Shown here: in pieces, positions 8,071-16,562 of the stretch
How positions within the stretch are numbered: position 1 is the first letter of the stretch
How the letters are laid out: the number at the start of each line of letters is the position of its first letter
Assembly (NCBI GenBank): GCA_002382805.1
Contig: DGAD01000022.1
Location: 41,579 to 105,578 of the forward strand
From: Clostridiales bacterium UBA4039
GTDB lineage: Bacteria; Bacillota; Clostridia; Lachnospirales; Vallitaleaceae
Direction of reading: 5' to 3'
DNA: 64,000 bases
Notes under the pieces: model-generated
The model's input: only the letters and a program-made list of their open reading frames with translations
Databases searched by the model: none
Told to the model about the DNA's origin: nothing
Translations under genes and position numbers: made by a program

Positions 8071-9399
8071 CTATTCAAAATCATAACGATAAAAGCCTTT
8101 ATCCATATATATTTTGTCCTGAGTATCTATCTCACTATCAATATATCGCATCAAATGCGCCACTGTATATTTTTTCCCAAATGCAATCCGGTTGTCATCC
8201 CATGGCGTATATCTGTATGTATCGATATCAAGATTATAATGATCCAACAAGGACAAATCTGCTGTTATAGGAATTGTTGTAATGGTGTCTGTCTGCCACA
8301 AAGTATATGTCGGCAAAAATCCAATACCTGTCATTTTTGGTCTTTGGTCATCATACGTTTTGAAGTAAATATTAAAAATAACTCCAAGATCTGTATTTCC
8401 ACCAAGCTTCTCTACATTTCGTTGAGAAGCGATAAAGTTACCTAGGGAATAAATAACCACTTTGGGTTCCTCGAATAACGTTCCATCGACTTCATAAAAA
8501 AGTTCAACAGGTTGAAGTACATGGGGATGTCCACCAAAAATAATATCTGCACCATTTGCAATCAATTCTTTTACAATATCTCGTTGAATACGTTCACTTT
8601 CCAAACTAACATACTCATATCCAAAATGCATCATTACAATCACATACTCACATCCGGACGCTTCTGCAGCCGCCACATCCAAATAAAGCTCTGAAAGTTT
8701 GTCTTTGTTATAATAATCAAGTGTATTAATCTGATCCATCTTCCCGGCAATTGTAAGACCGTTGGTGGCATATGTATAATTGACGACTGCAAAGCTAATC
8801 TCTTCCACCTCAACTATTTTATACGGTTCGCGTTCTTCCCAAGAACTAAACGTTCCTGTAAAAGGAATCTGGCGCATATTCAGCTGTTCAATGGTGCGAA
8901 GCATTCCATATTCACCACTATCTAAGCTATGGTTATTTGCTGTTGCTAAAAAATCAATACCGGCATCTGTTATAGCATCTAAAACCGTATCCGGTGTTCT
9001 AAAAAGTGGATAACCTGAATACTCACTCCCAGGTAATGTTGTTTCAAAATTTCCAAATACATAATCCACCTCATGTAAATACGGCTTTATATGTGTGAAG
9101 CTATCTAAAAAGTCATACTGGCCTGTTTTTGAATCATAGGCACGTGAAATCTGGGTATTATGAAACATTAAGTCACCGACTGCTCCTATTGAAACAGTAT
9201 TTATGCGATTTTCTTGATTCTGTCGTATAATATTCCTTTCAACTTTTGCATGAATATCTGCATTTGACCGCGCTCTTCGTGTGAAGTTTGCCTTCAATTC
9301 AAGATCATCTGACCCACATCCTGTCAATCCCCCAATGAAAAAGAACATGAAAAGAAAAGCAACCTTAATGATTGCTTTTCTCTTAATTATTTTAAGCAT
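8071..9399 (-). CDS. CapA-like metallophosphatase-fold lipoprotein
   Basis: A 442-residue protein of the CapA (poly-gamma-glutamate capsule) family. The N-terminus is a lipoprotein signal: basic MLKIIKRKAIIK, a hydrophobic core, then a lipobox ending LTGC, so Cys25 should be lipidated. Family motifs follow in order: AVGDLMFHN, GNFETTL, ANNHSLD, GGHPHVLQP and YSLGNFI. These are the positions of metal-binding residues in the calcineurin-like fold. No capB/capC genes are present, so polyglutamate synthesis is not implied; a wall or envelope role is an inference. The ATG at 9399 overlaps the alaS stop by 8 nt and has GGAG upstream; an upstream in-frame TTG at 9435 would place extra residues before the signal. 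Confidence 0.85.
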   Translation of the reverse strand: MLKIIKRKAIIKVAFLFMFFFIGGLTGCGSDDLELKANFTRRARSNADIHAKVERNIIRQNQENRINTVSIGAVGDLMFHNTQISRAYDSKTGQYDFLDSFTHIKPYLHEVDYVFGNFETTLPGSEYSGYPLFRTPDTVLDAITDAGIDFLATANNHSLDSGEYGMLRTIEQLNMRQIPFTGTFSSWEEREPYKIVEVEEISFAVVNYTYATNGLTIAGKMDQINTLDYYNKDKLSELYLDVAAAEASGCEYVIVMMHFGYEYVSLESERIQRDIVKELIANGADIIFGGHPHVLQPVELFYEVDGTLFEEPKVVIYSLGNFIASQRNVEKLGGNTDLGVIFNIYFKTYDDQRPKMTGIGFLPTYTLWQTDTITTIPITADLSLLDHYNLDIDTYRYTPWDDNRIAFGKKYTVAHLMRYIDSEIDTQDKIYMDKGFYRYDFE

Positions 9400-12028
9400 T
9401 GACTTGCTCTCCAAGCAACTCAACAGCTTTTTCAAGCGCTTGCGCTATTTTGGTTGTGTCTTTTCCACCGGCTTGAGCAATCTGTGGTTTACCACCGCCG
9501 CCACCGCCAACAATTTTTGCAATGGCTGATATAATTTTCCCGGCATGTGCGCCTTTTTGAACCGCAAAATCACTTACCATGACACTTAACAATACTTTAC
9601 CATTATTATTCGATGCAAGAACAACAACACCTTGGTTCAACTTTTCTTGAAGCTTATCGCCTAAGTCTCTTAAGCGGTTTGCATCAAAACCTTCAACTTC
9701 AGCTGTAATGATTTCAATATCTCCTATAGATATTTTATCAGTCAATAAGTCATCGACAATAGAAGATGCTGCCTTTGATTTTAGTTGTTCATTTTCTCGT
9801 TTTAGTTCCTTAATTTCATCGAGTAGCGTTTGTAGCTTCGTCTCAACTTGTCCCACTTCACAGCGCGCTTTTTCTGCTACAGCATTTAATGTACGTTCAA
9901 TCGAGTGATAGTAATTAATCGCTCCCTGACCAGTTAAAGCTTCAATACGACGTACCCCTGCAGCAACACCACCTTCAGATACAATTTTAAATAATCCAAT
10001 TTCAGAGATGTTCGATAAGTGTGTTCCACCACACAGTTCAATGCTGTATCCATCTATATTAACCACACGAACCGTTTCTCCATATTTTTCTCCAAATAAT
10101 GCCATCGCGCCCAACTCTTTTGCTTGAGCGATCGACATTTCTTCTGTATGAACACTGAGTCCTTTTTGAATTTGTTCATTGACTAAGTTTTCAACGGCTT
10201 TAAGATCGTCTTTTCCAATGGCCTCAAAATGTGTAAAGTCAAACCGTAACCGATCTGCTGATACACTTGAACCTGCTTGTTCAATATGATCGCCTAGAAC
10301 GGTCTTTAAAGCTTTTTGAAGCAAGTGTGTTGCACTATGGTTTTTCGCTGTTGCAAAGCGATGATTCTCATCAACACTTAAGCGAACCTCTTGTCCGATT
10401 TCTAAATCGCCTTCGACCACTTCACCGATATGTGCAATATTATTTCCAACTACATTGATGACATCATCAATACGCACTTTTCCTGTTGCCGTTTCCATAT
10501 ATCCAATATCAGCTTGCTGTCCACCACTTGTTGCGTAAAAAGGTGTCTCATGTACGATAACACTCACTTTTTCTCCACTTGAAATACTTGTAACAACATG
10601 GTTGCCTTGAGTTAATCCGGTAATTTCACTGACCATTTCTAGTTGCTGATATCCTACAAATTTTTCACCAATTCCGATTTCCAACTTATGGTATACAGTT
10701 TCTTCTGCGCCCATATAGTTGGATTCTTCTCGGGCATTACGCGCGCGATCTCTTTGAGCTTTCATTTCTTCGGCAAAAGCTTCTTGATCAACTCGAATCC
10801 CCTTTTCCTCAGCAATCTCAATCGTTAAATCTAATGGGAATCCATATGTATCATATAGTTTAAATGCTTTTTCCCCACTTAATACTGTCTGATCTTCTAA
10901 TTCATCTAGGTATGTATTTAAAATCGCAATTCCTTGGTCAATCGTTTCTGCAAAACGTTCTTCTTCTGTTGTTAGCACCTTCAGAATATACGCTTCTTTT
11001 TCTTTTAATTCCGGATAGCCATCTTTGCTGGATTCAATAACAATTTGTGCTAATTCCTTCAAAAAAGCGCCTTGAATCCCCAAAAGTTTACCATGACGCG
11101 CCGCACGACGAAGCAAACGACGAAGTACATATCCACGCCCTTCATTGGAAGGCAAAATACCATCTGAAGTCATAAAAGTCACGGAACGAATATGGTCTGT
11201 AATTACACGAATGCTAACATCCGTCTCTTTGTTTTCTAAATAAGTCACCTTTGCTTTTTTACATATTGCATCACGAATAACCTGCATCGTATCCACATCA
11301 AAAAATGAGTTGACCCCTTGCATCATCATAGCCAGACGTTCAAGTCCCATTCCTGTATCAATATTAGGATTTTTTAGTGGTACATAGTCGCCATTTTCCA
11401 TTTTTTCAAATTGGGTAAACACAAGGTTCCAAATCTCAACAAAACGGTCACATTCACAACCAACGGTACAGTTTGGATCATCACATCCATATTCTTTTCC
11501 ACGGTCTACATAGATTTCTGAACATGGTCCACATGGTCCGAGCCCATGTTCCCAGAAGTTATCTTCTTTGCCCATGCGCACAATACGGTCCATTGGAACG
11601 TTCTCTTGTTCGTGCCATATCTTTTCCGCTTCATCATCTTCTTCATACACCGATACATATAGAATATCTTTAGGAATTTCTAAAACTTGCGTAAAAAATT
11701 CCCAAGCCCATGCAATTGCTTCTTTTTTAAAATAATCTCCAAAAGAAAAGTTTCCAAGCATCTCAAAAAATGTTCCATGACGAGCTGTTTTTCCTACATT
11801 TTCAATATCACCTGTACGAATACATTTTTGGCATGTTGTCATTCGATTTTTTGGGGGTGTTTCTTGACCTGTAAAATAAGGTTTTAATGGTGCCATTCCT
11901 GAATTAATTAACAACAAACTTTTATCATTTTTAGGAACCAAAGGAAAACTATCGGCTCGAAGATGGCCCTTGCTTTCAAAGAATTCGAGATACATTTTTC
12001 TTAGTTCGTTTACTCCATAGCTTTTCAC
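9392..12028 (-). CDS. alaS: Alanyl-tRNA synthetase
   Basis: Charges tRNA-Ala with alanine. The 878-residue length is full size. In order: class II catalytic domain (1-240, with GMAPLKPYFTG near 44-54 and MTTCQKCIRTGD), tRNA-recognition helices, editing domain with the zinc motif HSATH near 563 and Cys666 in CGGTH, a coiled coil near 735-760, and the C-Ala domain with a glycine run near 845. Translation starts at GTG (12028) with GGAGG 9 nt upstream. It has its own consensus promoter. The leader is only about 30 nt, so there is no room for a T-box. The downstream lipoprotein gene overlaps its stop. Confidence 0.98.
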   Translation of the reverse strand: MKSYGVNELRKMYLEFFESKGHLRADSFPLVPKNDKSLLLINSGMAPLKPYFTGQETPPKNRMTTCQKCIRTGDIENVGKTARHGTFFEMLGNFSFGDYFKKEAIAWAWEFFTQVLEIPKDILYVSVYEEDDEAEKIWHEQENVPMDRIVRMGKEDNFWEHGLGPCGPCSEIYVDRGKEYGCDDPNCTVGCECDRFVEIWNLVFTQFEKMENGDYVPLKNPNIDTGMGLERLAMMMQGVNSFFDVDTMQVIRDAICKKAKVTYLENKETDVSIRVITDHIRSVTFMTSDGILPSNEGRGYVLRRLLRRAARHGKLLGIQGAFLKELAQIVIESSKDGYPELKEKEAYILKVLTTEEERFAETIDQGIAILNTYLDELEDQTVLSGEKAFKLYDTYGFPLDLTIEIAEEKGIRVDQEAFAEEMKAQRDRARNAREESNYMGAEETVYHKLEIGIGEKFVGYQQLEMVSEITGLTQGNHVVTSISSGEKVSVIVHETPFYATSGGQQADIGYMETATGKVRIDDVINVVGNNIAHIGEVVEGDLEIGQEVRLSVDENHRFATAKNHSATHLLQKALKTVLGDHIEQAGSSVSADRLRFDFTHFEAIGKDDLKAVENLVNEQIQKGLSVHTEEMSIAQAKELGAMALFGEKYGETVRVVNIDGYSIELCGGTHLSNISEIGLFKIVSEGGVAAGVRRIEALTGQGAINYYHSIERTLNAVAEKARCEVGQVETKLQTLLDEIKELKRENEQLKSKAASSIVDDLLTDKISIGDIEIITAEVEGFDANRLRDLGDKLQEKLNQGVVVLASNNNGKVLLSVMVSDFAVQKGAHAGKIISAIAKIVGGGGGGKPQIAQAGGKDTTKIAQALEKAVELLGEQVNA

Positions 12029-12066
12029 GAATTTACGCCTCCTGATCCAGTTAATATATTAGAAAA

Positions 12067-12095
12067 ATTATAATGAAATTTTACGTATTTGTCAA
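12067..12095 (-). promoter_or_regulatory. alaS: Consensus sigma-A promoter of alaS
   Basis: -35 TTGACA (12090-12095), 17-bp spacer, -10 TATAAT (12067-12072): a perfect match to consensus in both hexamers. It lies between ynbB and alaS and predicts a leader of roughly 30 nt. Confidence 0.9.
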
Positions 12096-12104
12096 ACAAT
12101 GGTT

Positions 12105-13388
12105 TTACACTTTCAATTCAAAGTCCGTGTCATCCACCATTGCTTGTAGTGACTTCATTACGCCAAATTTACCATGATGATACGTTAGCCCACCTTGAAA
12201 ATACACGGTAAACGGTGGCTTGATTGGCGCATCAGCACTAAGCTCAATGGAAGAGCCTTGCACAAAAGCACCCGCTGCCATAATCACCTCGGCGTCATAT
12301 CCAGGCATTTCCCATGGCACTGGCGTTACAAAGCTATCCACCGGGGCACCTGCCTGTATTCCACGGCAAAAAGCAATGACATTTTCTTTTGTCCCCATAT
12401 CAATCGCTTGTATTATATCATAACGCGGCTGACTACTTTGCGGCATCACATTAAAACCTAGTTTTTCATATAATTTGGATGCAAATAAGGCTGTTTTATG
12501 TGCTGATGCTACAACGGTAGGAGCCAAAAATAATCCTTGGAACAAACTATGTGTCATTCCGTGAGAAGCACCGACTTCTTTTCCAAGACCTGGAGCGGAT
12601 AAACGTATGGCCGCATTTTCAACATATTCTTGTTTACCGGCAATATAGCCACCGGATGGAGCAATTCCTCCTCCCGGGTTTTTTATTAACGACCCAACCA
12701 CCAAGTCAGCACCATAATCACTAGGCTCATCATACTCAACAAACTCTCCATAACAATTATCTACCATGATAATGACCTCGGGTTTGATTTGACGAATATA
12801 ATCAATCAGCTCACCAATTTGTTTATTGGAAAAAGTCGGTCGCCAATCATATCCTTTCGATTTTTGAATCGAAATCAATTTTGTTCGATCATTAATAGCA
12901 TTTTTTATGCCTTCAAAATCGAATGAAAAGTCTTCTAATAAATCTACCTGTGCATATGTTATACCATATTCACTTAAAGACCCTTTTGTAGGTATAATTC
13001 CAATAACCCCTTGCAATGTATCATAGAGCTTTCCAGCAGGTGCTAAAATTTCATCACCCGGCCGTAAATTTCCACTTAAGGCAACTGTCAATGCATGTGT
13101 CCCCGAAATTAATTGAGGACGAACTAAAGCAGCTTCCGTATGAAATACGGAAGCATAAACATTTTCCAAGGTATCCCTTCCAATATCGTTATACCCATAT
13201 CCATTGGTCTGGTTAAAATGCATATCGCTTAATCGATGTACTTGCATTGCATGTAATACTTTTAATTGATTGGCTTCAGCTATACGGTCTATTTCCCTAA
13301 AACGTCGTTCCAGGTCCTTTTCCACAGCATTGCTTACGGAAAGGACCTGGTTGCTTATTCCAAGTTGTTCATAAATCGTGTTGGTCAT
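12105..13388 (-). CDS. ynbB: PLP-dependent Met-gamma-lyase-like protein (aluminium resistance family, YnbB)
   Basis: A 427-residue fold-type I PLP enzyme of Pfam family Met_gamma_lyase, historically called aluminium resistance protein. Lys236 in SLIKNPGGG is the likely Schiff-base lysine, and Asp210 in MVDNCYGEF the pyridine-nitrogen partner. The substrate is unknown for the family. The ATG at 13388 has AAGGAA 8 nt upstream; the frame stays open further upstream into hfq, but no good start signal lies there. The miaA-hfq-ynbB order matches Bacillus. Two hairpins lie in its 5' half (13131-13154 and 13310-13350). Confidence 0.9.
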   Translation of the reverse strand: MTNTIYEQLGISNQVLSVSNAVEKDLERRFREIDRIAEANQLKVLHAMQVHRLSDMHFNQTNGYGYNDIGRDTLENVYASVFHTEAALVRPQLISGTHALTVALSGNLRPGDEILAPAGKLYDTLQGVIGIIPTKGSLSEYGITYAQVDLLEDFSFDFEGIKNAINDRTKLISIQKSKGYDWRPTFSNKQIGELIDYIRQIKPEVIIMVDNCYGEFVEYDEPSDYGADLVVGSLIKNPGGGIAPSGGYIAGKQEYVENAAIRLSAPGLGKEVGASHGMTHSLFQGLFLAPTVVASAHKTALFASKLYEKLGFNVMPQSSQPRYDIIQAIDMGTKENVIAFCRGIQAGAPVDSFVTPVPWEMPGYDAEVIMAAGAFVQGSSIELSADAPIKPPFTVYFQGGLTYHHGKFGVMKSLQAMVDDTDFELKV

Positions 13389-13404
13389 AGTGTAAGTTCC
13401 TTTT

Positions 13405-13641
13405 CTAGTACTCCTCAACTTCAATGTTAAAATGAATTTCTTTTGAAGGTATTATAGTTGAAATCGCATGCTTGTATATCATCTGCTGCTTTCCTTCTGT
13501 TTCTAAAACAACAATAAAATTATCAAACCCTTTTACGATTCCTTTTAATTGAAATCCATTGGTCAAATATACGACAAGCACAATCTTATCTTTTCGTACT
13601 TGATTTAAAAACATATCTTGTAAGTTTACTGGTTTTGGCAT
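13405..13641 (-). CDS. hfq: RNA chaperone Hfq
   Basis: A 78-residue Sm-like protein that forms a hexameric ring and binds A-rich and U-rich RNA. The Sm1 segment ([20 protein letters not shown], about 29-48) and the Sm2 segment around [10 protein letters not shown] (57-66) are both intact. The C-terminus is short and acidic (EVEEY), as in other Gram-positive Hfq proteins, so it lacks the long disordered tail of enterobacterial Hfq. It sits between miaA and ynbB. A candidate promoter is at 13676-13704, so it need not depend on the mutS-mutL-miaA transcript. Confidence 0.97.
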   Translation of the reverse strand: MPKPVNLQDMFLNQVRKDKIVLVVYLTNGFQLKGIVKGFDNFIVVLETEGKQQMIYKHAISTIIPSKEIHFNIEVEEY

Positions 13642-13675
13642 CGGTAATCCCCCTTTTCGAAAGTATTCTACTCTT

Positions 13676-13704
13676 ATTCTATAGTATATTTACAAATAGT
13701 TCAA
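13676..13704 (-). promoter_or_regulatory. hfq: Candidate hfq promoter
   Basis: -35 TTGAAC (13699-13704), 17-bp spacer, -10 TAGAAT (13676-13681), reading leftwards in the gap between miaA and hfq. Three of the four gaps in this repair/modification cluster are too short for promoters; this one is not. Confidence 0.5.
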
Positions 13705-13717
13705 TACAAATATCGGT

Positions 13718-14653
13718 TTATCCTATTAATTTCATGATCGCTTCTGCTATAGCTTCTACATCAAATGCAAATTGATCTACCTGAATCCATTGGACATTTT
13801 TTTCACGACGAAACCATGTCAGTTGTCGTTTAGCAAAACGACGTGTATCCCGCTTTATAATATATATAGCTTCTTCCAATGTAATACGCCCTTCGAGATA
13901 ATCAAAAATCTCTTTATAACCAAGCCCTTGCATAGAGGTCATTTCCTTGGTATAACCTTTTTCTCGTAAGCATTTGACCTCATCAACAAGTCCTTGTTCA
14001 ATCATTTGATCTACCCGCTGGTTAATTCGTTCGTACAATAAGCCTCTGTCCATTGTCAATACAATAAACGTCACATCATAGGGTGAAGATTTTGCTTGCT
14101 GCTTTGCATTATGCGCACTCATCTTTTCGCCAGTGAGCAAGTAATATTCTAATGCTCGACAAACCCGTTTAACATTGTTCGGGTGAATTTTTGAAGCACT
14201 TTGTGCATCAACTTTTTCAAGCCATGTATGTAAGCCATCTCCTCCGTACTTTTCAAAATACTCTTCTACTTGTCGTCGGACATGGGCTTGCTCATCTGTT
14301 TGTGAAAAATCAATATCATTAACAACAGATTGAATATAAAAGCCTGTCCCTCCTGCGATAATAGGCGTCGCCTGCTTTGCGTAAATACTATCCATGGCCT
14401 TTTTAGCCATCATTTGAAACCGGTGTACACTAAAGTCCTCATCCGGCTCCAAAACATCAATGAGATGATGGGCTACGCCTTCCATCTGTTCTTTAGTAAT
14501 TTTAGCTGACCCTATATCCATATATTTATATACCTGCATCGAATCTGCAGAGATAATCTCTCCTTGGATTTTTTTTGCAAGCGCTACTGAGACAGCTGTT
14601 TTTCCACCAGCTGTCGGACCAGCAACAACAATTAATTTTTTCTTATCCATCAT
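13718..14653 (-). CDS. miaA: tRNA dimethylallyltransferase
   Basis: Transfers dimethylallyl from DMAPP to N6 of A37 in tRNAs reading U-starting codons; MiaB then methylthiolates the same base. About 311 residues. The P-loop GPTAGGKT lies near residues 11-18 and is followed by SADSMQVYK, which binds substrate. The start is one of GTG 14656, ATG 14653 or ATG 14650; the upstream signal is weak and I chose the first ATG. Finding miaA and miaB in one cluster with mutS/mutL is the classic clostridial arrangement. Confidence 0.96.
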   Translation of the reverse strand: MMDKKKLIVVAGPTAGGKTAVSVALAKKIQGEIISADSMQVYKYMDIGSAKITKEQMEGVAHHLIDVLEPDEDFSVHRFQMMAKKAMDSIYAKQATPIIAGGTGFYIQSVVNDIDFSQTDEQAHVRRQVEEYFEKYGGDGLHTWLEKVDAQSASKIHPNNVKRVCRALEYYLLTGEKMSAHNAKQQAKSSPYDVTFIVLTMDRGLLYERINQRVDQMIEQGLVDEVKCLREKGYTKEMTSMQGLGYKEIFDYLEGRITLEEAIYIIKRDTRRFAKRQLTWFRREKNVQWIQVDQFAFDVEAIAEAIMKLIG

Positions 14654-14670
14654 CACTACACACTTTCATA

Positions 14671-16554
14671 TCATACAATTCGTTTGAATTTTTTTTCGAG
14701 TTCCTGCTCACTCATTCGAATCATTGTTGGTCGACCATGAGGGCAATGGTACGGATCGTTAAGTTGCAAAAGTTGTTCAATCAAGCTTTGATATTCTAAG
14801 ACCGTTATTTTATCTCGACCTTTAATCGCTGCCTTACAAGCGATTGTTGCTAATTCATGAAGATAACGTTCTTGTTTTTTCATTTGGAGTCCTGAACGCA
14901 ATTGGTCAAAAAAATGAATAAAATCCATATTTGTAAGAGGTGCATTCAATAGATATGGAACACTCTTTAGCACGATTGAATTTCCACCAAATTCTTCCAC
15001 ATCAAATCCCAAATCCGCAATCGCCTGCTGATGTTCTTGAAACAGTTCAAACTCACGATCAGACAAATCATATACCTTTGATTCTAAAAGCATCTGAGAA
15101 GAAATATTGTGCTTTTCAATTTTTTCAACCCAGGATTCATAAAGCACTTTTTCATGGGCAGCATGTTGATCAATAATATATAATTCTTTGTGATACTCTA
15201 CCAGCCAATACGTCTTGAAAAGCTGTCCGATAACACGATGTTTTTGTACTTTTTGTTCGTCTAAAAACAAATCCATCGAAACCGGTTCTGCCGTTTGTGT
15301 GTTTTGAAACATAGGGTTAGGTTGAGGCTGTTTTGGGTTAGTCTGAGGCTGTTTTGAGTTTGGCCGACTTGGTTGAGACGATTCAACATTTTTGTTTTGT
15401 ATCTGAGGTTTTATATATTCTGTTGGTGGTTGTGTATACGTTTCTCGACGTTTAACTTCAAAAGGTTCCGGTGCTTCCTTAATGAGTTTTTGGTGTTGTT
15501 TTTTTTCACTGCGTATTCGTTCTTTTTCATCCTTTGATTCACTAAGCGTCACATCAACAACCGGCTCTTTTTGACGAAGAGTATGTATTACCGCCTCTTT
15601 AAAAATTTGGCGTATAAGCATCTCATCGTCAAATCGTGCTTGCATCTTGGTCGGATGTACATTGATATCCAATAGGTGTGTTGGGCACTTTAAAAACATC
15701 ACCGCAAAAGGAAACTGATTAATCATCATGGCCTCTTTAAATCCCTCTTCAATGCCTTCTTGAATCCACTTTGATTTAATATAACGATTATTTACATAAT
15801 AGATTTCATATTGACGATTACCTCGGCTTAATTCAGGTTCTCCAATATACCCTGTAACTGTATATTCTCCAAACGTGTAATTGACTTCTTTACTTTTTTT
15901 CGCATATTCTTTTCCAAAAACCTGATAAACACAGTCCAATAATGCATAGTTGCCTGAGGTATGCAGTTTCACTTTTTTGTTCACAATATATTTAAACGAA
16001 ATACCTGGATGACTTAATGCTAAGCGATAAATTAAGTCCGTAATATATCCTGCTTCTGTACGAGGCGTTTTTAAAAACTTTTTGCGCGCAGGGACATTAT
16101 AGAAAAGTTCTCGAACGACAAATGTGGTACCACTTGGGCATCCGATATCTTCAATTTGCTTTTCTTGCCCCCCTTCAATCAAATAACGCACTCCTGTTAA
16201 TGCATCTTCATTTTTTGTAATGCATTCAACCATCGAGACCGCTGCAATACTTGCTAAAGCTTCTCCACGAAAACCTAATGATTTGATATGATCCAAATCA
16301 TCTGCATCTATAATTTTACTGGTTGCATGGCGTAAAAATGCAGACTCGACGTCTTCTTTTGACATACCAATACCATTATCTGTGATTCGAATGCTTTTCA
16401 ACCCGCCATCTTCAATTTCGACAGTGATTGCATTCGCCTTTGCGTCAATCGAGTTTTCTACACATTCTTTTACAATAGATAAAGGGCGCTCAACCACTTC
16501 ACCGGCTGCTATTTTATTAATCGTATCTTGATCTAAAAGATGTATTCGGCTCAT
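14671..16554 (-). CDS. mutL: DNA mismatch repair protein MutL (endonuclease type)
   Basis: A 627-residue MutL. The N-terminal GHKL ATPase has NSIDAKA, DNGIGM and GFRGEAL. A Pro/Gln/Asn-rich linker (about residues 370-420) contains two imperfect copies of an NPKQPQ unit. The C-terminal dimerisation domain carries the metal-binding endonuclease motif DQHAAHEKVLYE starting at residue 462, plus CPHGRP near 605, so this MutL should nick DNA itself, as expected where MutH is absent. I prefer the ATG at 16554 over a GTG at 16560 because AGAGGTG is then spaced correctly. The gene begins a few bp after the mutS stop. Confidence 0.97.
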   Translation of the reverse strand: MSRIHLLDQDTINKIAAGEVVERPLSIVKECVENSIDAKANAITVEIEDGGLKSIRITDNGIGMSKEDVESAFLRHATSKIIDADDLDHIKSLGFRGEALASIAAVSMVECITKNEDALTGVRYLIEGGQEKQIEDIGCPSGTTFVVRELFYNVPARKKFLKTPRTEAGYITDLIYRLALSHPGISFKYIVNKKVKLHTSGNYALLDCVYQVFGKEYAKKSKEVNYTFGEYTVTGYIGEPELSRGNRQYEIYYVNNRYIKSKWIQEGIEEGFKEAMMINQFPFAVMFLKCPTHLLDINVHPTKMQARFDDEMLIRQIFKEAVIHTLRQKEPVVDVTLSESKDEKERIRSEKKQHQKLIKEAPEPFEVKRRETYTQPPTEYIKPQIQNKNVESSQPSRPNSKQPQTNPKQPQPNPMFQNTQTAEPVSMDLFLDEQKVQKHRVIGQLFKTYWLVEYHKELYIIDQHAAHEKVLYESWVEKIEKHNISSQMLLESKVYDLSDREFELFQEHQQAIADLGFDVEEFGGNSIVLKSVPYLLNAPLTNMDFIHFFDQLRSGLQMKKQERYLHELATIACKAAIKGRDKITVLEYQSLIEQLLQLNDPYHCPHGRPTMIRMSEQELEKKFKRIV

Positions 16555-16562
16555 AGTCACCT

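Noticed and set aside
15301-15365. Possible tandem repeat in mutL
   Set aside because: It is an imperfect duplication inside a low-complexity Pro/Gln/Asn linker, normal for MutL.
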